DNA from: Gammaproteobacteria bacterium
Lineage (GTDB): Bacteria; Pseudomonadota; Gammaproteobacteria; Enterobacterales; Alteromonadaceae
Reading direction: 5' to 3'
Length of the DNA: 64,000 nt
Assembly (NCBI GenBank): GCA_018222985.1
Contig: JAAEZG010000006.1
Coordinates: 1-64,000 of the forward strand
Below the pieces are notes generated by a model, which was not told the origin of the DNA, did not search any database, and worked only from the letters and a program-made list of their open reading frames with translations. Position numbers and translations under genes: made by a program. Shown here piece after piece: positions 1 through 10,603 of this stretch. Positions within the stretch are counted from its first letter, which is position 1. Each line of letters begins with the position of its first letter.

Positions 1-55
1 GAATACCGGCCTGTCACGCCGGGGGTCGCGGGTTCGAGTCCCGTCCGCTCCGCCA
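1..55 (+). tRNA. tRNA-Asp (GTC), 5' truncated by window edge
   Basis: These bases are identical to the last 55 bases of the complete tRNA-Asp that follows, from the end of the D-arm through the GTC anticodon, the T-arm (GGTTCGAGTCC) and an encoded CCA end. The first 22 bases lie outside the window. It is the upstream member of a tandem pair. Confidence 0.95.
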
Positions 56-85
56 CTTTCCTGAAATTTGGTTTCATACCGCTGC

Positions 86-162
86 GGAGCGGTAGTTCAG
101 TTGGTTAGAATACCGGCCTGTCACGCCGGGGGTCGCGGGTTCGAGTCCCGTCCGCTCCGCCA
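86..162 (+). tRNA. tRNA-Asp (GTC), complete
   Basis: This is a 77-nt cloverleaf. The acceptor strand GGAGCGG pairs with CCGCTCC, the anticodon GTC at 120-122 sits in a CCGGC/GCCGG stem, the T-loop is TTCGAGT, and CCA is encoded at 160-162. It lies 30 nt after the first copy, so the two are probably processed from one transcript. A 115-codon gene begins only 40 nt downstream. Confidence 0.97.
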
Positions 163-202
163 TTTCAAACGATTACCTAGTCTCTTATTGGAGTGTCGTG
201 CG

Positions 203-550
203 ATGAGTTTGGCTAACGCCTGCTTGACGTGTGGGGCTTGCTGCGCGTCTTATCGTGTGTCTTTTTATTGGGGCGAAGCTACTGGCGCTCCGGAAGGCTA
301 TGTTCCTAGCAAACTGACTGAATCTTTTCATCCTCATTTGTTGTGCATGCAAGGCACCAACAAGAAACAGCCGCGTTGCGTGGCGTTAGTGGGTGAAATA
401 GGCCAGCAAGTTAGCTGCAGCATTTATCAAAATCGGCCAAGTCCTTGTCGCGAGTTCGATATCTCCATCGATGGTTCAAACCCCTATTGCGATAAAGCGC
501 GGGCCAAATATGGTTTAGCCAAGCTGATTCCTGTGCAAGAAGTAGCCTGA
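203..550 (+). CDS. YkgJ-family cysteine cluster protein
   Basis: This 115-residue protein opens with ACLTCGACCASYRVSF, the N-terminal cysteine cluster of the YkgJ / putative zinc- or iron-chelating family. A later CSIYQNRPSPCREF segment and a C-terminal Cys complete a set of cysteines that probably binds a metal ion. The biochemical role of the family is not established. The open frame continues upstream into the tRNA-Asp, but that part is only the translated tRNA. The ATG at 203, after GGAG at 190-193, gives the normal family length. It stands alone between the tRNA pair and the peptidase gene and may be read from the tRNA promoter. Confidence 0.85.
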   Translation: MSLANACLTCGACCASYRVSFYWGEATGAPEGYVPSKLTESFHPHLLCMQGTNKKQPRCVALVGEIGQQVSCSIYQNRPSPCREFDISIDGSNPYCDKARAKYGLAKLIPVQEVA

Positions 551-570
551 TATACCGCACGAATGGGGTA

Positions 571-583
571 AATTGTTACAATT
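571..583. promoter_or_regulatory. short palindrome with a -10-like hexamer upstream of the M3 peptidase
   Basis: AATTGT and ACAATT flank a single T, and the block overlaps a -10-like TACAAT (577-582). I see no good -35 at the right spacing. It lies about 80 nt before the peptidase start, which itself has a strong ribosome site AAGGGAG at 650-656. It could be a promoter or operator, or chance. Confidence 0.3.
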
Positions 584-663
584 GCGCCATGAATGGCTCT
601 TGAGCGGATCTCTTCGGACAGGTACATTAGTAGGGTTAAATACAACCACAAGGGAGATTCACT

Positions 664-2841
664 ATGCGCAAGAGCCTTATCGCTGTTGCTATTGGCGCGA
701 CACTTACGGTCGCTGCATGTTCTGACAAAGAAGCAACTCAAGCTGCAAACGAAACAGCACAAACTGAACAAACACAAGCGGTAGAATTTAATCAAAGCAA
801 TCCGTTTTACGCGGAAAGTTCGTTACCGTTTAGTGCGCCAGATTTCACCAACATCAAATTTGAACACTACAAGCCTGCATTCTTAGCAGGTATGGAAGCA
901 CATAGCAAAGAGATCGACGCTATTGCGAATAACCCTGAGCCACCAACTTTTGAAAACACTATCGTTGAAATGGAGCGCTCAGGTGCACTGTTAAGCCGTG
1001 TTGCTTCTGTGTTTTATAACGTGGCAGGTTCAAACGGTAATGATCAAACTCGTGGCCTACAAGGCGAATTGGCGCCGTTGATGGCCGCTCATGGCGACAG
1101 CATTTCGTTAAACCCGAAATTGTTTGCACGTGTGAAAGCCGTTTATGAAAACCGAGACAGCCTTGAAGGCGAAGCATTGCGTTTAGTTGAAGACACCTAT
1201 AAAGGCTTCGTGCGTTCAGGTGCTGAATTAAGCGAAGAAGCAAAAGACAAAATTCGTGCAATTAATACCGAATTATCATCATTGACCACTGAATTTCAGC
1301 GTAACTTAATGGCGCTAGCCAAAGAGAACATGGTTATTGTTGATGACAAAGCACAACTTGCAGGTTTAAGCGACACTGAAATTCAGCAACTTGCTGACGC
1401 TGCCAAAGCCGCAGGGCACGAAGGCAAATACGCCATTTCAATTACCAACACCACGCGTCAACCAATTTTATCGTCGCTCGAAAATCGAGAAGTTCGTCAG
1501 CGCGTTTGGGAAGCTTCAGCTTATCGTGGTACCGGTAACACTGAAACTGACAACCGTCCGTTAGTGAAACGCTTAGCACAATTACGCGCAGAAAAAGCGC
1601 AGTTATTGGGCTACAACACGTGGGGTGACTACGTTCTTGAAACCAGCATGGCTGGTAGCCCGCAAGCGGCTCAGAAAATGTTACGTGACCTGGTTCCTGC
1701 TGTTGTAAGCAACGTTGAAGCTGAAAAAGCGGAAATTCAAGCGATGATCGATCGCGAAGGCGGTGACTTTGACGTACAGCCTTGGGATTGGGCCTACTAT
1801 GCAGAAAAAGTACGTGCTGAGAAATACGCACTTGATGCTGAAGAAGTGAAGCAATACTTTGAGTTCAATCGCGTGGTTGAAGACGGCGTGTTCTATGCAA
1901 TGAATGAGCTGTTTGGCATTACGTTTGAAGAACGCGATGATATTCCTACCTATGGCGACAACATTCGCGTATACGAAGTGAAAGATATTGACGGCGAATC
2001 GCTTGGCTTATTCTACGGTGACTGGTTCACTCGCGAAGGCAAACGTGGCGGCGCTTGGATGAGCTCGTTTGTAAGTCAGTCAGGCCTATTGGGCAAAAAA
2101 CCAGTTATTTTGAACAACCAAAACATCAAAAAAGCAGCGGAAGGCCCAACTTTCTTAAGCTTTGACGAAGTTAGCACCATGTTCCATGAAATGGGTCACG
2201 GCTTGCACGGTATGTTCTCTGACGTGATGTACCCATCACTTGCGGGTACCTCAGTATCGCGTGACTACGTTGAGTTCCCATCAACCTTCCAAGAAGACTG
2301 GATGTTGAATGAAAAAGTGCTAAACAACTTTGCTAAGCATTATGAAACTGGCGAACCCATGCCAAAAGAACTGCTTGATAAAGTGATGGCAGCGAAAAAC
2401 TTCAACATGGGCTATGACACGCTTGAGTATATCTCGTCTGCGTTGTTGGACTTTGAGTACCACACATTAACGCCTGAAGCAGCAGCTAGCATTGAAGATG
2501 TTGCCGCCTTTGAGGCCGCAGCACTTGAGCGCAACGGTGTAGCGATTGACGCGGTACCACCACGTTACAAATCAACCTTCTTCGCGCACGTTTTTGCCGG
2601 CGGTTACTCTGCAGGCTATTACGCTTACATGTGGTCAGAAATCCTGGCGGCAGATGCGTTTAAATACATGCAAGAGCAGGGTGGCTTAACGCTTGAGAAT
2701 GGTCAGAAATTCCGTGACACCATTTTGTCAAAAGGTAACAGCAAAGACCCAATGCAGCAGTACATTGACTTCCGTGGCCAAGAGCCAACAGGTGAAGCAC
2801 TGCTTGAGCGTCGTGGTTTAACAACGCCAAAAATTGACTAA
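664..2841 (+). CDS. dcp: M3 family zinc metallopeptidase, lipoprotein (peptidyl-dipeptidase Dcp type)
   Basis: This 725-residue protein belongs to the M3 (thimet oligopeptidase / Dcp) family. The zinc motif HEMGH is at 508-512, and the family C-terminal block with FAGGYSAGYYAYMWSE follows near residue 645. The N-terminus is a lipoprotein signal, with the lipobox TVAAC placing the lipidated Cys at about residue 19. The enzyme therefore probably acts in the periplasm, anchored to a membrane, cutting short peptides; E. coli Dcp, in contrast, has no lipobox. The start at 664 follows AAGGGAG at seven bases. The gene is monocistronic and closed by a hairpin terminator. It could equally be called an oligopeptidase A-like enzyme; the lipobox and Dcp-like length favour peptidyl-dipeptidase. 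Confidence 0.9.
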   Translation: MRKSLIAVAIGATLTVAACSDKEATQAANETAQTEQTQAVEFNQSNPFYAESSLPFSAPDFTNIKFEHYKPAFLAGMEAHSKEIDAIANNPEPPTFENTIVEMERSGALLSRVASVFYNVAGSNGNDQTRGLQGELAPLMAAHGDSISLNPKLFARVKAVYENRDSLEGEALRLVEDTYKGFVRSGAELSEEAKDKIRAINTELSSLTTEFQRNLMALAKENMVIVDDKAQLAGLSDTEIQQLADAAKAAGHEGKYAISITNTTRQPILSSLENREVRQRVWEASAYRGTGNTETDNRPLVKRLAQLRAEKAQLLGYNTWGDYVLETSMAGSPQAAQKMLRDLVPAVVSNVEAEKAEIQAMIDREGGDFDVQPWDWAYYAEKVRAEKYALDAEEVKQYFEFNRVVEDGVFYAMNELFGITFEERDDIPTYGDNIRVYEVKDIDGESLGLFYGDWFTREGKRGGAWMSSFVSQSGLLGKKPVILNNQNIKKAAEGPTFLSFDEVSTMFHEMGHGLHGMFSDVMYPSLAGTSVSRDYVEFPSTFQEDWMLNEKVLNNFAKHYETGEPMPKELLDKVMAAKNFNMGYDTLEYISSALLDFEYHTLTPEAAASIEDVAAFEAAALERNGVAIDAVPPRYKSTFFAHVFAGGYSAGYYAYMWSEILAADAFKYMQEQGGLTLENGQKFRDTILSKGNSKDPMQQYIDFRGQEPTGEALLERRGLTTPKID

Positions 2842-2863
2842 GTGTTTAGTTAGGTTATTGATG

Positions 2864-2892
2864 AAAAACAGAGCTTCGGCTCTGTTTTTTTT
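2864..2892 (+). terminator. rho-independent terminator of the M3 peptidase gene
   Basis: The stem ACAGAGC (2868-2874) pairs with GCTCTGT (2879-2885) around a TTCG tetraloop. It is preceded by an A run and followed by eight T residues, 22 nt after the peptidase stop. Confidence 0.92.
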
Positions 2893-2972
2893 GCCTGTCT
2901 AATAAACCTTTAAAAAGTTAATAATAAGTTAAACCCTTTCTTTGTATTGATTTTTTTCAAAAATGTTACATA

Positions 2973-2982
2973 CCTATATAGG
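2973..2982. promoter_or_regulatory. CCTATATAGG palindrome upstream of the TonB receptor
   Basis: This is a perfect 10-bp palindrome in the AT-rich leader, about 50 nt before the receptor start. It overlaps the best -10-like sequence (TATATA). A short hairpin with TGTTG/CAACA arms (2991-3006) follows. It may be promoter or operator DNA; no known regulator motif is recognised. Confidence 0.3.
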
Positions 2983-3030
2983 CAACTTTGTGTTGCTAGA
3001 ACAACATGTATAACTACCAGGGAAAGCATT

Positions 3031-5628
3031 ATGAAAAAATTCAACTTACCTTGTGGTTTTTCGTTATCGGCTTTGGCTGTAGCTATGGCGATTCCACACT
3101 ATGCGTTGGCACAAGACACTTCAGGGCAAACTGAAGCTGAAACTGAAGCGCCAGAACGTATTACGGTTACGGGCTCGCGTATTAATCGTACGGATATGGA
3201 AACCGCCTCGCCGGTGGAAATTATCTCACGTGAAGATATCGATGCCTCGGGTTTTTCTAATCTACAACAACTTCTTGAACGCTCACCAGCAGCAGGGGTG
3301 GGAACATTTTCAACCCGCGGCAATAGCCAAGACTCAACGGCAAATGGTGGTGCTGCCGTGAGTTTAAGAGGTTTTGGCGCTGACGCGACTTTGGTTTTGG
3401 TGAATGGCCGCCGTGTTAACGTTTCGGCGTTTGCAGAAGGCGTAGCAAACTCGTTTGTCGATATTAATACCATTCCGGTTTCGGCCATTGAACGGGTTGA
3501 TATTTTAAAAGATGGCGCGTCGGCAATTTATGGTTCTGATGCGGTAGCGGGTGTCGTCAACGTTATTCTTCGTAAAGACTACGAAGGTATGGAGCTAAGC
3601 CTCAGTCATGGTGGCACTACGGGGCCAAGTTACGACGAAACATCCATGAGCACAGTTTGGGGTACCGGCTCTGGCACAAGTAATACCACGGTGATTTTTG
3701 ATTACTACAAAAACACCTCGATTATGGGTTACGAAATGGGCCGTTTTGGAACCGCCAACCAAGCGCCTTATGGCGGTAACGACTTCCGTTCATCGCGTGG
3801 TTATCCGGGTAACTTTATTCTGAATGGCCAAGTAGTGATTGACCCTGATTGCCCACCAGAAAATACTTTTGGCCAAACCTGTGTGTATGATTATGGCCCG
3901 TGGACAATGACTTGGCCTGAAGCCGAGCGAGTTGGCGCTATGGTGTTGTCGAACTTCCAAGTAACCAGCGATATGGACGCTTATATTGAGTTTGCAGCCC
4001 AACACAACAGCTCGAAAGCTGGCGGTGCCGCCACCCCATTAGATGGCGATGCTGGTTTGTATGTACCTGCTGACCATCCGAATAACCCTTGGGGTGAGCG
4101 GGTAGATATTAACCGCTATCGGACGGTGGATGCGGGCAATCGCGTGTGGGATATTGAGTCAGACACTTTGCGCTTTGTCGCCGGTTTACGTGGCTACCTT
4201 GATACCTGGGCGTGGGATGTTTCTGGAACCAAAGCACGTAGTCGTGGCTTGCAAACTGGTAGTAAGGATCAAGGCTGGGTACGCACTGATTTCTTGCAAG
4301 AGGAAATCAATGCTGGTCGTTACAACCCATTTGGTGGGGTCACTAATGACCCAGAGGTTATCGACGCGATTACCACAAGCTTGGTTCGCCGCGGTGAGTC
4401 ACATTTAACCGCTGTTGACGCAAGCATTAATGGCGAGCTGTTTGAACTTGGCAACAATATGGTTTCAATGGCTGCTGGCTTCGAATATCGCGAAGAAGAT
4501 GTGGTTGATACCCCGGATGATCAATTTCAGCGTGGGCTCATCTTTGGTACCGAGTCGGTTTCTGCGCAGGCAGAGCGCGACCAGTGGGCGGCATATGCTG
4601 AATTTCTAGTGCCATTAGCGGACGCGTTTGAGTTAAGTCTAGCGCTACGTCACGATGATTACAGTGACTTCGGTTCAAGCACCAACCCGCAAGCAAAAGT
4701 TCAGTGGTTTGTATCTGACGATATAACCATTCGGGCCTCTGCAGGCACCGGTTTCCGAGCACCTTCGCTAGCTCAAATTGGTTTAGGGCCATCGCAGGTA
4801 TCGCAGTTCTTTACCGATACTTATCGCTGCCCAACGCCAGATCCAAATAACCCGGCCTGTGCCGCAACAGACTACACGATTGTTTTTAGTGGTAACCCAA
4901 ATCTTGAGGCCGAAGAGTCCGAGAGCTGGAACATTGGTGGTGTGTGGCAAGTAAACGAAGGCTGGGATGTCAGCGTAGATTACTGGTCAATTGTGCAAGA
5001 CAACAAAATTGATCGTAATAACTACGAGCTAGTGTATGCGGCTGAGTGTGACGATCAAAACAGCACCATTTGCGTGCGCTTGCCGCCGCTACCGGGTGAA
5101 ACCTTAGGGTCGTTGTCAACGCTGTACAACAGTTACATCAATATAAGCTCGCAAGAGGCATCAGGGCTTGATGTTTCCACTAATTACCTGTTGCCATTTA
5201 GCGACTTTGGCGATCTTAAATTTGGTCTTGATTGGACTTACATGACCAAGTTTGAGAAAAACGGCATTGATTACGCCGGTGAGTATAACTACCCGCAACA
5301 CCGCTGGATTGGTAGCGTGGATTGGTCACGCGATGCGTGGGGTGCGACAGCCATCGTAACTTATATTGGTGAGTTTGAAGATTATCAATCGCCACAAGAC
5401 GTGGAAGGCTCTAAAGCTCGTACGGTTGATGCACACATGATCTTAGACTTACAAATGCGTTACGACATTAGCCAGTCAACCCGCATTGCTTTGGGTGTGA
5501 ACAACTTGCTTGATGAAGAGCCGCCATTCGCTATTGGCGATGGTGATGGTGACCTTTATGGTTACGCATCGAGTGTACACAACCCGCGTGGTTCATTTGC
5601 TTATGCGAAGTTGAACTTTAAGTTCTAA
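3031..5628 (+). CDS. TonB-dependent outer-membrane receptor
   Basis: This 865-residue protein has a signal peptide (MKKFN... cut near ALAQ, about residue 27). A TonB-box-like ITVTGSRI follows, then a plug domain with LRGFGADATLVLVNGRR and AIYGSDAVAGVVNVI, and a beta barrel ending in the aromatic C-terminus KLNFKF used for outer-membrane assembly. The barrel contains several Cys pairs. Such receptors take up siderophores, cobalamin, nickel, saccharides or peptides with energy from TonB; the substrate cannot be read here and no transport genes are adjacent. The frame is open 28 codons further upstream, but the ATG at 3031 has a GGGAA ribosome site and an ideal signal sequence. The gene is monocistronic, with a terminator behind. 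Confidence 0.93.
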   Translation: MKKFNLPCGFSLSALAVAMAIPHYALAQDTSGQTEAETEAPERITVTGSRINRTDMETASPVEIISREDIDASGFSNLQQLLERSPAAGVGTFSTRGNSQDSTANGGAAVSLRGFGADATLVLVNGRRVNVSAFAEGVANSFVDINTIPVSAIERVDILKDGASAIYGSDAVAGVVNVILRKDYEGMELSLSHGGTTGPSYDETSMSTVWGTGSGTSNTTVIFDYYKNTSIMGYEMGRFGTANQAPYGGNDFRSSRGYPGNFILNGQVVIDPDCPPENTFGQTCVYDYGPWTMTWPEAERVGAMVLSNFQVTSDMDAYIEFAAQHNSSKAGGAATPLDGDAGLYVPADHPNNPWGERVDINRYRTVDAGNRVWDIESDTLRFVAGLRGYLDTWAWDVSGTKARSRGLQTGSKDQGWVRTDFLQEEINAGRYNPFGGVTNDPEVIDAITTSLVRRGESHLTAVDASINGELFELGNNMVSMAAGFEYREEDVVDTPDDQFQRGLIFGTESVSAQAERDQWAAYAEFLVPLADAFELSLALRHDDYSDFGSSTNPQAKVQWFVSDDITIRASAGTGFRAPSLAQIGLGPSQVSQFFTDTYRCPTPDPNNPACAATDYTIVFSGNPNLEAEESESWNIGGVWQVNEGWDVSVDYWSIVQDNKIDRNNYELVYAAECDDQNSTICVRLPPLPGETLGSLSTLYNSYINISSQEASGLDVSTNYLLPFSDFGDLKFGLDWTYMTKFEKNGIDYAGEYNYPQHRWIGSVDWSRDAWGATAIVTYIGEFEDYQSPQDVEGSKARTVDAHMILDLQMRYDISQSTRIALGVNNLLDEEPPFAIGDGDGDLYGYASSVHNPRGSFAYAKLNFKF

Positions 5629-5651
5629 TAGCCAATGTAAAAAACCATGAC

Positions 5652-5687
5652 AAATGGGGACAGAGCTGGTTCTGTCCCCATTTTTTT
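5652..5687 (+). terminator. strong hairpin terminator, possibly a REP-like unit
   Basis: The 13-bp perfect arms AAATGGGGACAGA (5652-5664) and TCTGTCCCCATTT (5671-5683) enclose a 6-nt loop and run into seven T residues. It sits 23 nt after the TonB receptor stop and works by structure as an intrinsic terminator. The GGGGACAGA/TCTGTCCCC arms resemble dispersed REP palindromes linked to REP-associated transposases in other gammaproteobacteria (from memory). Confidence 0.85.
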
Positions 5688-5729
5688 GGTATACAATGAC
5701 GTAAAATAAATGTGAAAGAGAGTAACGGA

Positions 5730-6938
5730 ATGCCAGACACTTTGTTTGCCTCACAACCAATTTATAACCGTCACGGTGATATTTACGCGCATGAGTTGTT
5801 GTATCGTCATGAAGACGGGATTACAGCGTTTGAGGTTGGCGATAGTGTCGCAACAAGCGAAGTTCTTTATAACTTATGCACAGGGCTATTAGATTACGTT
5901 GAGCATATAAAACTGCCGGTGTGCGTTAATGTATCCACCGAGTTTTTATTATCCGGCTTATTTTTACCGTTGGCACCAGAACATGTCATTGTTGAGCTGG
6001 TTGAGCGTATTGAACCAACCGATGAGATTGTAGAAGCAATTCGCCGTTGGGTAGCCAAAGGCTTTCGTTTCGCGCTTGACGATTTCGAATTTCAAGATAG
6101 CTGGCAGCCATTACTCGAACTCGCAGCCATTATTAAAGTTGATATTGAGCGCACTCCGTTTGAAGTTGCGCAGCAACGTTACCAAGAGTTACAGCACCTC
6201 AATGTATTGTGGCTAGCGGAACGTATAGAAGACGAATCCACACTTAATCGCTACAAAGAACTCGGTTTCGATTTATTTCAAGGTTATTTTCTAGCTAAGC
6301 CTACCGTGGTGGAAGGTAAACGGGTGCCTTCAGCCGCAGCAACGCAGCTTACCTTAGTCATTAATCAATTATTTTCTGAAGAGCCGGAGCTGTACGAAAT
6401 TGTTGCTGCGCTACAAACTGACCCGGTATTGGTGGTGAATTTATTACGGATTGCCAACAGCCCGTATTACGGAGTGACGCGTCAAATTAACTCGCTCAAA
6501 GAAGTCGTCATGCTGCTTGGGCTTGAACCACTGCGCAAATGGGTTTTATTAATTGTTTCGGTAAAAGGCCAAGCCCCAGAAAAAACCAAGTTCGTGCTAA
6601 CACGTGCCTATATGTGTAGCGAGCTGGCGCGAAAAAAAGACCCCTTTAACCGGTTACCAGGGCCGGCCTTTTTAGTTGGGCTGTTGGCTGGTTCAGATGT
6701 TTTGTTGGGTATTAGAAAAGAAGCGTTTTTGCAAGACCTTAATATTTCCGAAGCCGTGCGCGCAGCAGTTTTGCATAGCGAAGGTGAGCTTGGTGAGTAT
6801 CTCAAGGCGGTAGAAGCGTTTGAATACGACTTAGCCATGAAAAACCCATTAGAAAAACACGGCGACTTGTTTGATGTGTATCAACAATGCCATTTCTTAG
6901 TCAATGAACTATTGAGCCATGTTAGCGTTGACGCGTAA
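5730..6938 (+). CDS. EAL-HDOD domain signalling protein
   Basis: This 402-residue protein has an N-terminal EAL-like domain (about 1-195) and a C-terminal HDOD domain (about 200-400). In the EAL part, HELLYR replaces the canonical EALLR, and NVSTEF, VELVERIE, DDFE, IKVDIE and LAERIE follow. The loop after DDF has lost the usual GxGxSS, and DLFQGYFLAKP closes the domain. It is therefore probably an inactive or weakened c-di-GMP phosphodiesterase. The HDOD part (TDPVLVVNLLRIANSPYYG) is a typical signalling module. The architecture matches the YuxH/CdgJ type, in which Vibrio members affect motility. The ATG at 5730 follows GAAAGAGAG; a GTG at 5712 is a weaker alternative. Confidence 0.88.
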   Translation: MPDTLFASQPIYNRHGDIYAHELLYRHEDGITAFEVGDSVATSEVLYNLCTGLLDYVEHIKLPVCVNVSTEFLLSGLFLPLAPEHVIVELVERIEPTDEIVEAIRRWVAKGFRFALDDFEFQDSWQPLLELAAIIKVDIERTPFEVAQQRYQELQHLNVLWLAERIEDESTLNRYKELGFDLFQGYFLAKPTVVEGKRVPSAAATQLTLVINQLFSEEPELYEIVAALQTDPVLVVNLLRIANSPYYGVTRQINSLKEVVMLLGLEPLRKWVLLIVSVKGQAPEKTKFVLTRAYMCSELARKKDPFNRLPGPAFLVGLLAGSDVLLGIRKEAFLQDLNISEAVRAAVLHSEGELGEYLKAVEAFEYDLAMKNPLEKHGDLFDVYQQCHFLVNELLSHVSVDA

Positions 6939-6994
6939 GCACTTGCATGTGAGCACTCGCGCGCAAGCTTAAGCTAGTGATTTGAGCTGTATAT

Positions 6995-7003
6995 TGCTAT
7001 AAT
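6995..7003 (+). promoter_or_regulatory. extended -10 promoter of icd
   Basis: TGC followed by a perfect TATAAT (6998-7003) forms an extended -10 element 44 bases before the icd start. No good -35 lies at 17 bp, which is usual for extended -10 promoters. Confidence 0.6.
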
Positions 7004-7034
7004 TCGGGCCACTTTTTCTGTCCTGAACTAATGA

Positions 7035-9272
<2,238 letters not shown>

Positions 9273-9303
9273 TACCGAAGTTTTAATTATTCGGTGTAAT
9301 ATA

Positions 9304-9340
9304 AAAGGGTGTCAGTGTTGTGCTGGCACCCTTATTTTTT
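9304..9340 (+). terminator. terminator of icd
   Basis: The arms AAGGGTGTCAG and CTGGCACCCTT, with one G-T pair, enclose a short loop and are followed by A then TTTTTT. It lies 32 nt after the icd stop and just before the next ribosome site. Confidence 0.88.
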
Positions 9341-9357
9341 GATACAAGGAATAGGCC

Positions 9358-9600
9358 ATGACCGACAACGTAGAATACATTCAAAGCCCATTATGCCAGC
9401 AGTATAGCGATAGTGGCCAAACGGTAGATATTGATATTTATCGCACAGAAGACTCCGGTTGGATTCTGGAAATTGTCGACAGTGGTAATAATTCGACCGT
9501 ATGGGAAGACCCATTTGAAACAGACCAAGACGCTTTAGATGAAGCTTTAGATGCACTCAAGCAAGAAGGCATTGAAGCCTTTGTCGGTACCTTTGAATAA
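9358..9600 (+). CDS. small acidic conserved-type hypothetical protein
   Basis: This 80-residue protein has a strongly acidic composition, no signal peptide and no membrane segment. The middle reads as beta strands (VDIDIYRTEDSGWILEIVD) and the end as a helix (DQDALDEALDALKQEG), so a small beta-then-alpha fold is likely. I do not recognise a family. The ATG at 9358 has an excellent ribosome site (AAGGAATAGG), which argues that it is a real gene. It lies between the icd terminator and a phosphoesterase gene 26 nt downstream, with which it may be co-transcribed. Confidence 0.75.
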   Translation: MTDNVEYIQSPLCQQYSDSGQTVDIDIYRTEDSGWILEIVDSGNNSTVWEDPFETDQDALDEALDALKQEGIEAFVGTFE

Positions 9601-9626
9601 GTAACGAGAGCCGTAAATAGCTAATT

Positions 9627-10544
9627 ATGTATGACATTATCGGTGACGTACACGGCCATGCAGACCAACTTATTGCGTTACTAAAAAAGCTTGGCTATGA
9701 GAAAAAATTGGGTGCGTGGCGACACTCCGAGCGCCAACTTATATCTGTGGGCGATTTGATTGACCGCGGCCCTTTGCAACGGGAAACGGTAGATACGTTG
9801 CGAGCTATGGTTGATGCCGGTAGCGCGCAAGTGATCATGGGCAATCATGAGCTGAACGCGGTGGCGTGGACGTTACCCGATGGGCAAGGTGACTTTTTAC
9901 GTAAGCACAGTGCGGGTAACCTGAAGCATCATCGTGAGTTTTTGTTGCAAGCAAAACCAGAGTCAGATTGGTACAACAGCACCTTAGCTTGGTTTCGGCA
10001 GTTGCCTTTGTACTTAAACTTACCCGAATGCCGAATTGTGCATGCGTGTTGGCACGAACCGTCAAAGCAAGTTGTTGATGACCACACCTGCCCAGCAAAC
10101 AGGCTACGCGATGAAGCCGCTTGGTATGCAGCCCATGATCACGAACATCAGCTGCACCACGCAATAGAAACACTCTGCAAAGGCTTAGAGGTGGCGTTAC
10201 CCGATGGCTTGCATTTTCACGACAAGGCTGGGGTTAAACGCACCGCCATGCGCACGCGTTGGTGGCAAAAACATAGTGCCAAGTACCGTGACTTAGCCTT
10301 GGGCGTGGAACCGTTGCATAGTTTACCCGACCGTGAAATTCCCAATACCGTTATGCCTGGCTATGCCGCCGATAAGCCGGTATTTTTTGGGCACTATTGG
10401 ATGCGCGGGGCGCCACATGTACTCACCCCTCAGGTTGCTTGCCTTGATTGGTCTGTTACGCAGCCAAATGGTCGGCTGGTAGCGTATTGCTACGATGGCG
10501 AGCAGCAATTAACTAACGACAAGTTTATTTGGGTCATGACATAA
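9627..10544 (+). CDS. metallophosphoesterase (calcineurin-like, PrpA/B-type phosphatase)
   Basis: This 305-residue protein has the full metal-binding signature of calcineurin-like phosphoesterases: GDVHG at residues 6-10, GDLIDRG near 42 and GNHE near 72, with a later HACWHE and FGHYWM supplying the remaining histidines. It most resembles bacterial Ser/Thr protein phosphatases or diadenosine tetraphosphatase-like enzymes. The substrate cannot be told from sequence. There is no signal peptide, so it is cytoplasmic. The ribosome site is weak (GAGAG lies far upstream), which may mean coupling to the small gene before it. Confidence 0.88.
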   Translation: MYDIIGDVHGHADQLIALLKKLGYEKKLGAWRHSERQLISVGDLIDRGPLQRETVDTLRAMVDAGSAQVIMGNHELNAVAWTLPDGQGDFLRKHSAGNLKHHREFLLQAKPESDWYNSTLAWFRQLPLYLNLPECRIVHACWHEPSKQVVDDHTCPANRLRDEAAWYAAHDHEHQLHHAIETLCKGLEVALPDGLHFHDKAGVKRTAMRTRWWQKHSAKYRDLALGVEPLHSLPDREIPNTVMPGYAADKPVFFGHYWMRGAPHVLTPQVACLDWSVTQPNGRLVAYCYDGEQQLTNDKFIWVMT

Positions 10545-10603
10545 CCGCGCGCTTGCGGCACAATACCTGAATAATAACTGACAATAGTGTATGAACTAGG
10601 CGC

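Noticed and set aside
68-202. N-terminal extension of the YkgJ-like protein through the tRNA-Asp
   Set aside because: The 45 extra codons are the tRNA gene read in frame; the ATG at 203 gives the normal family length.
484-795. 103-codon minus-strand frame across the peptidase leader
   Set aside because: It overlaps the peptidase signal peptide and promoter region, has no ribosome site and looks like chance.
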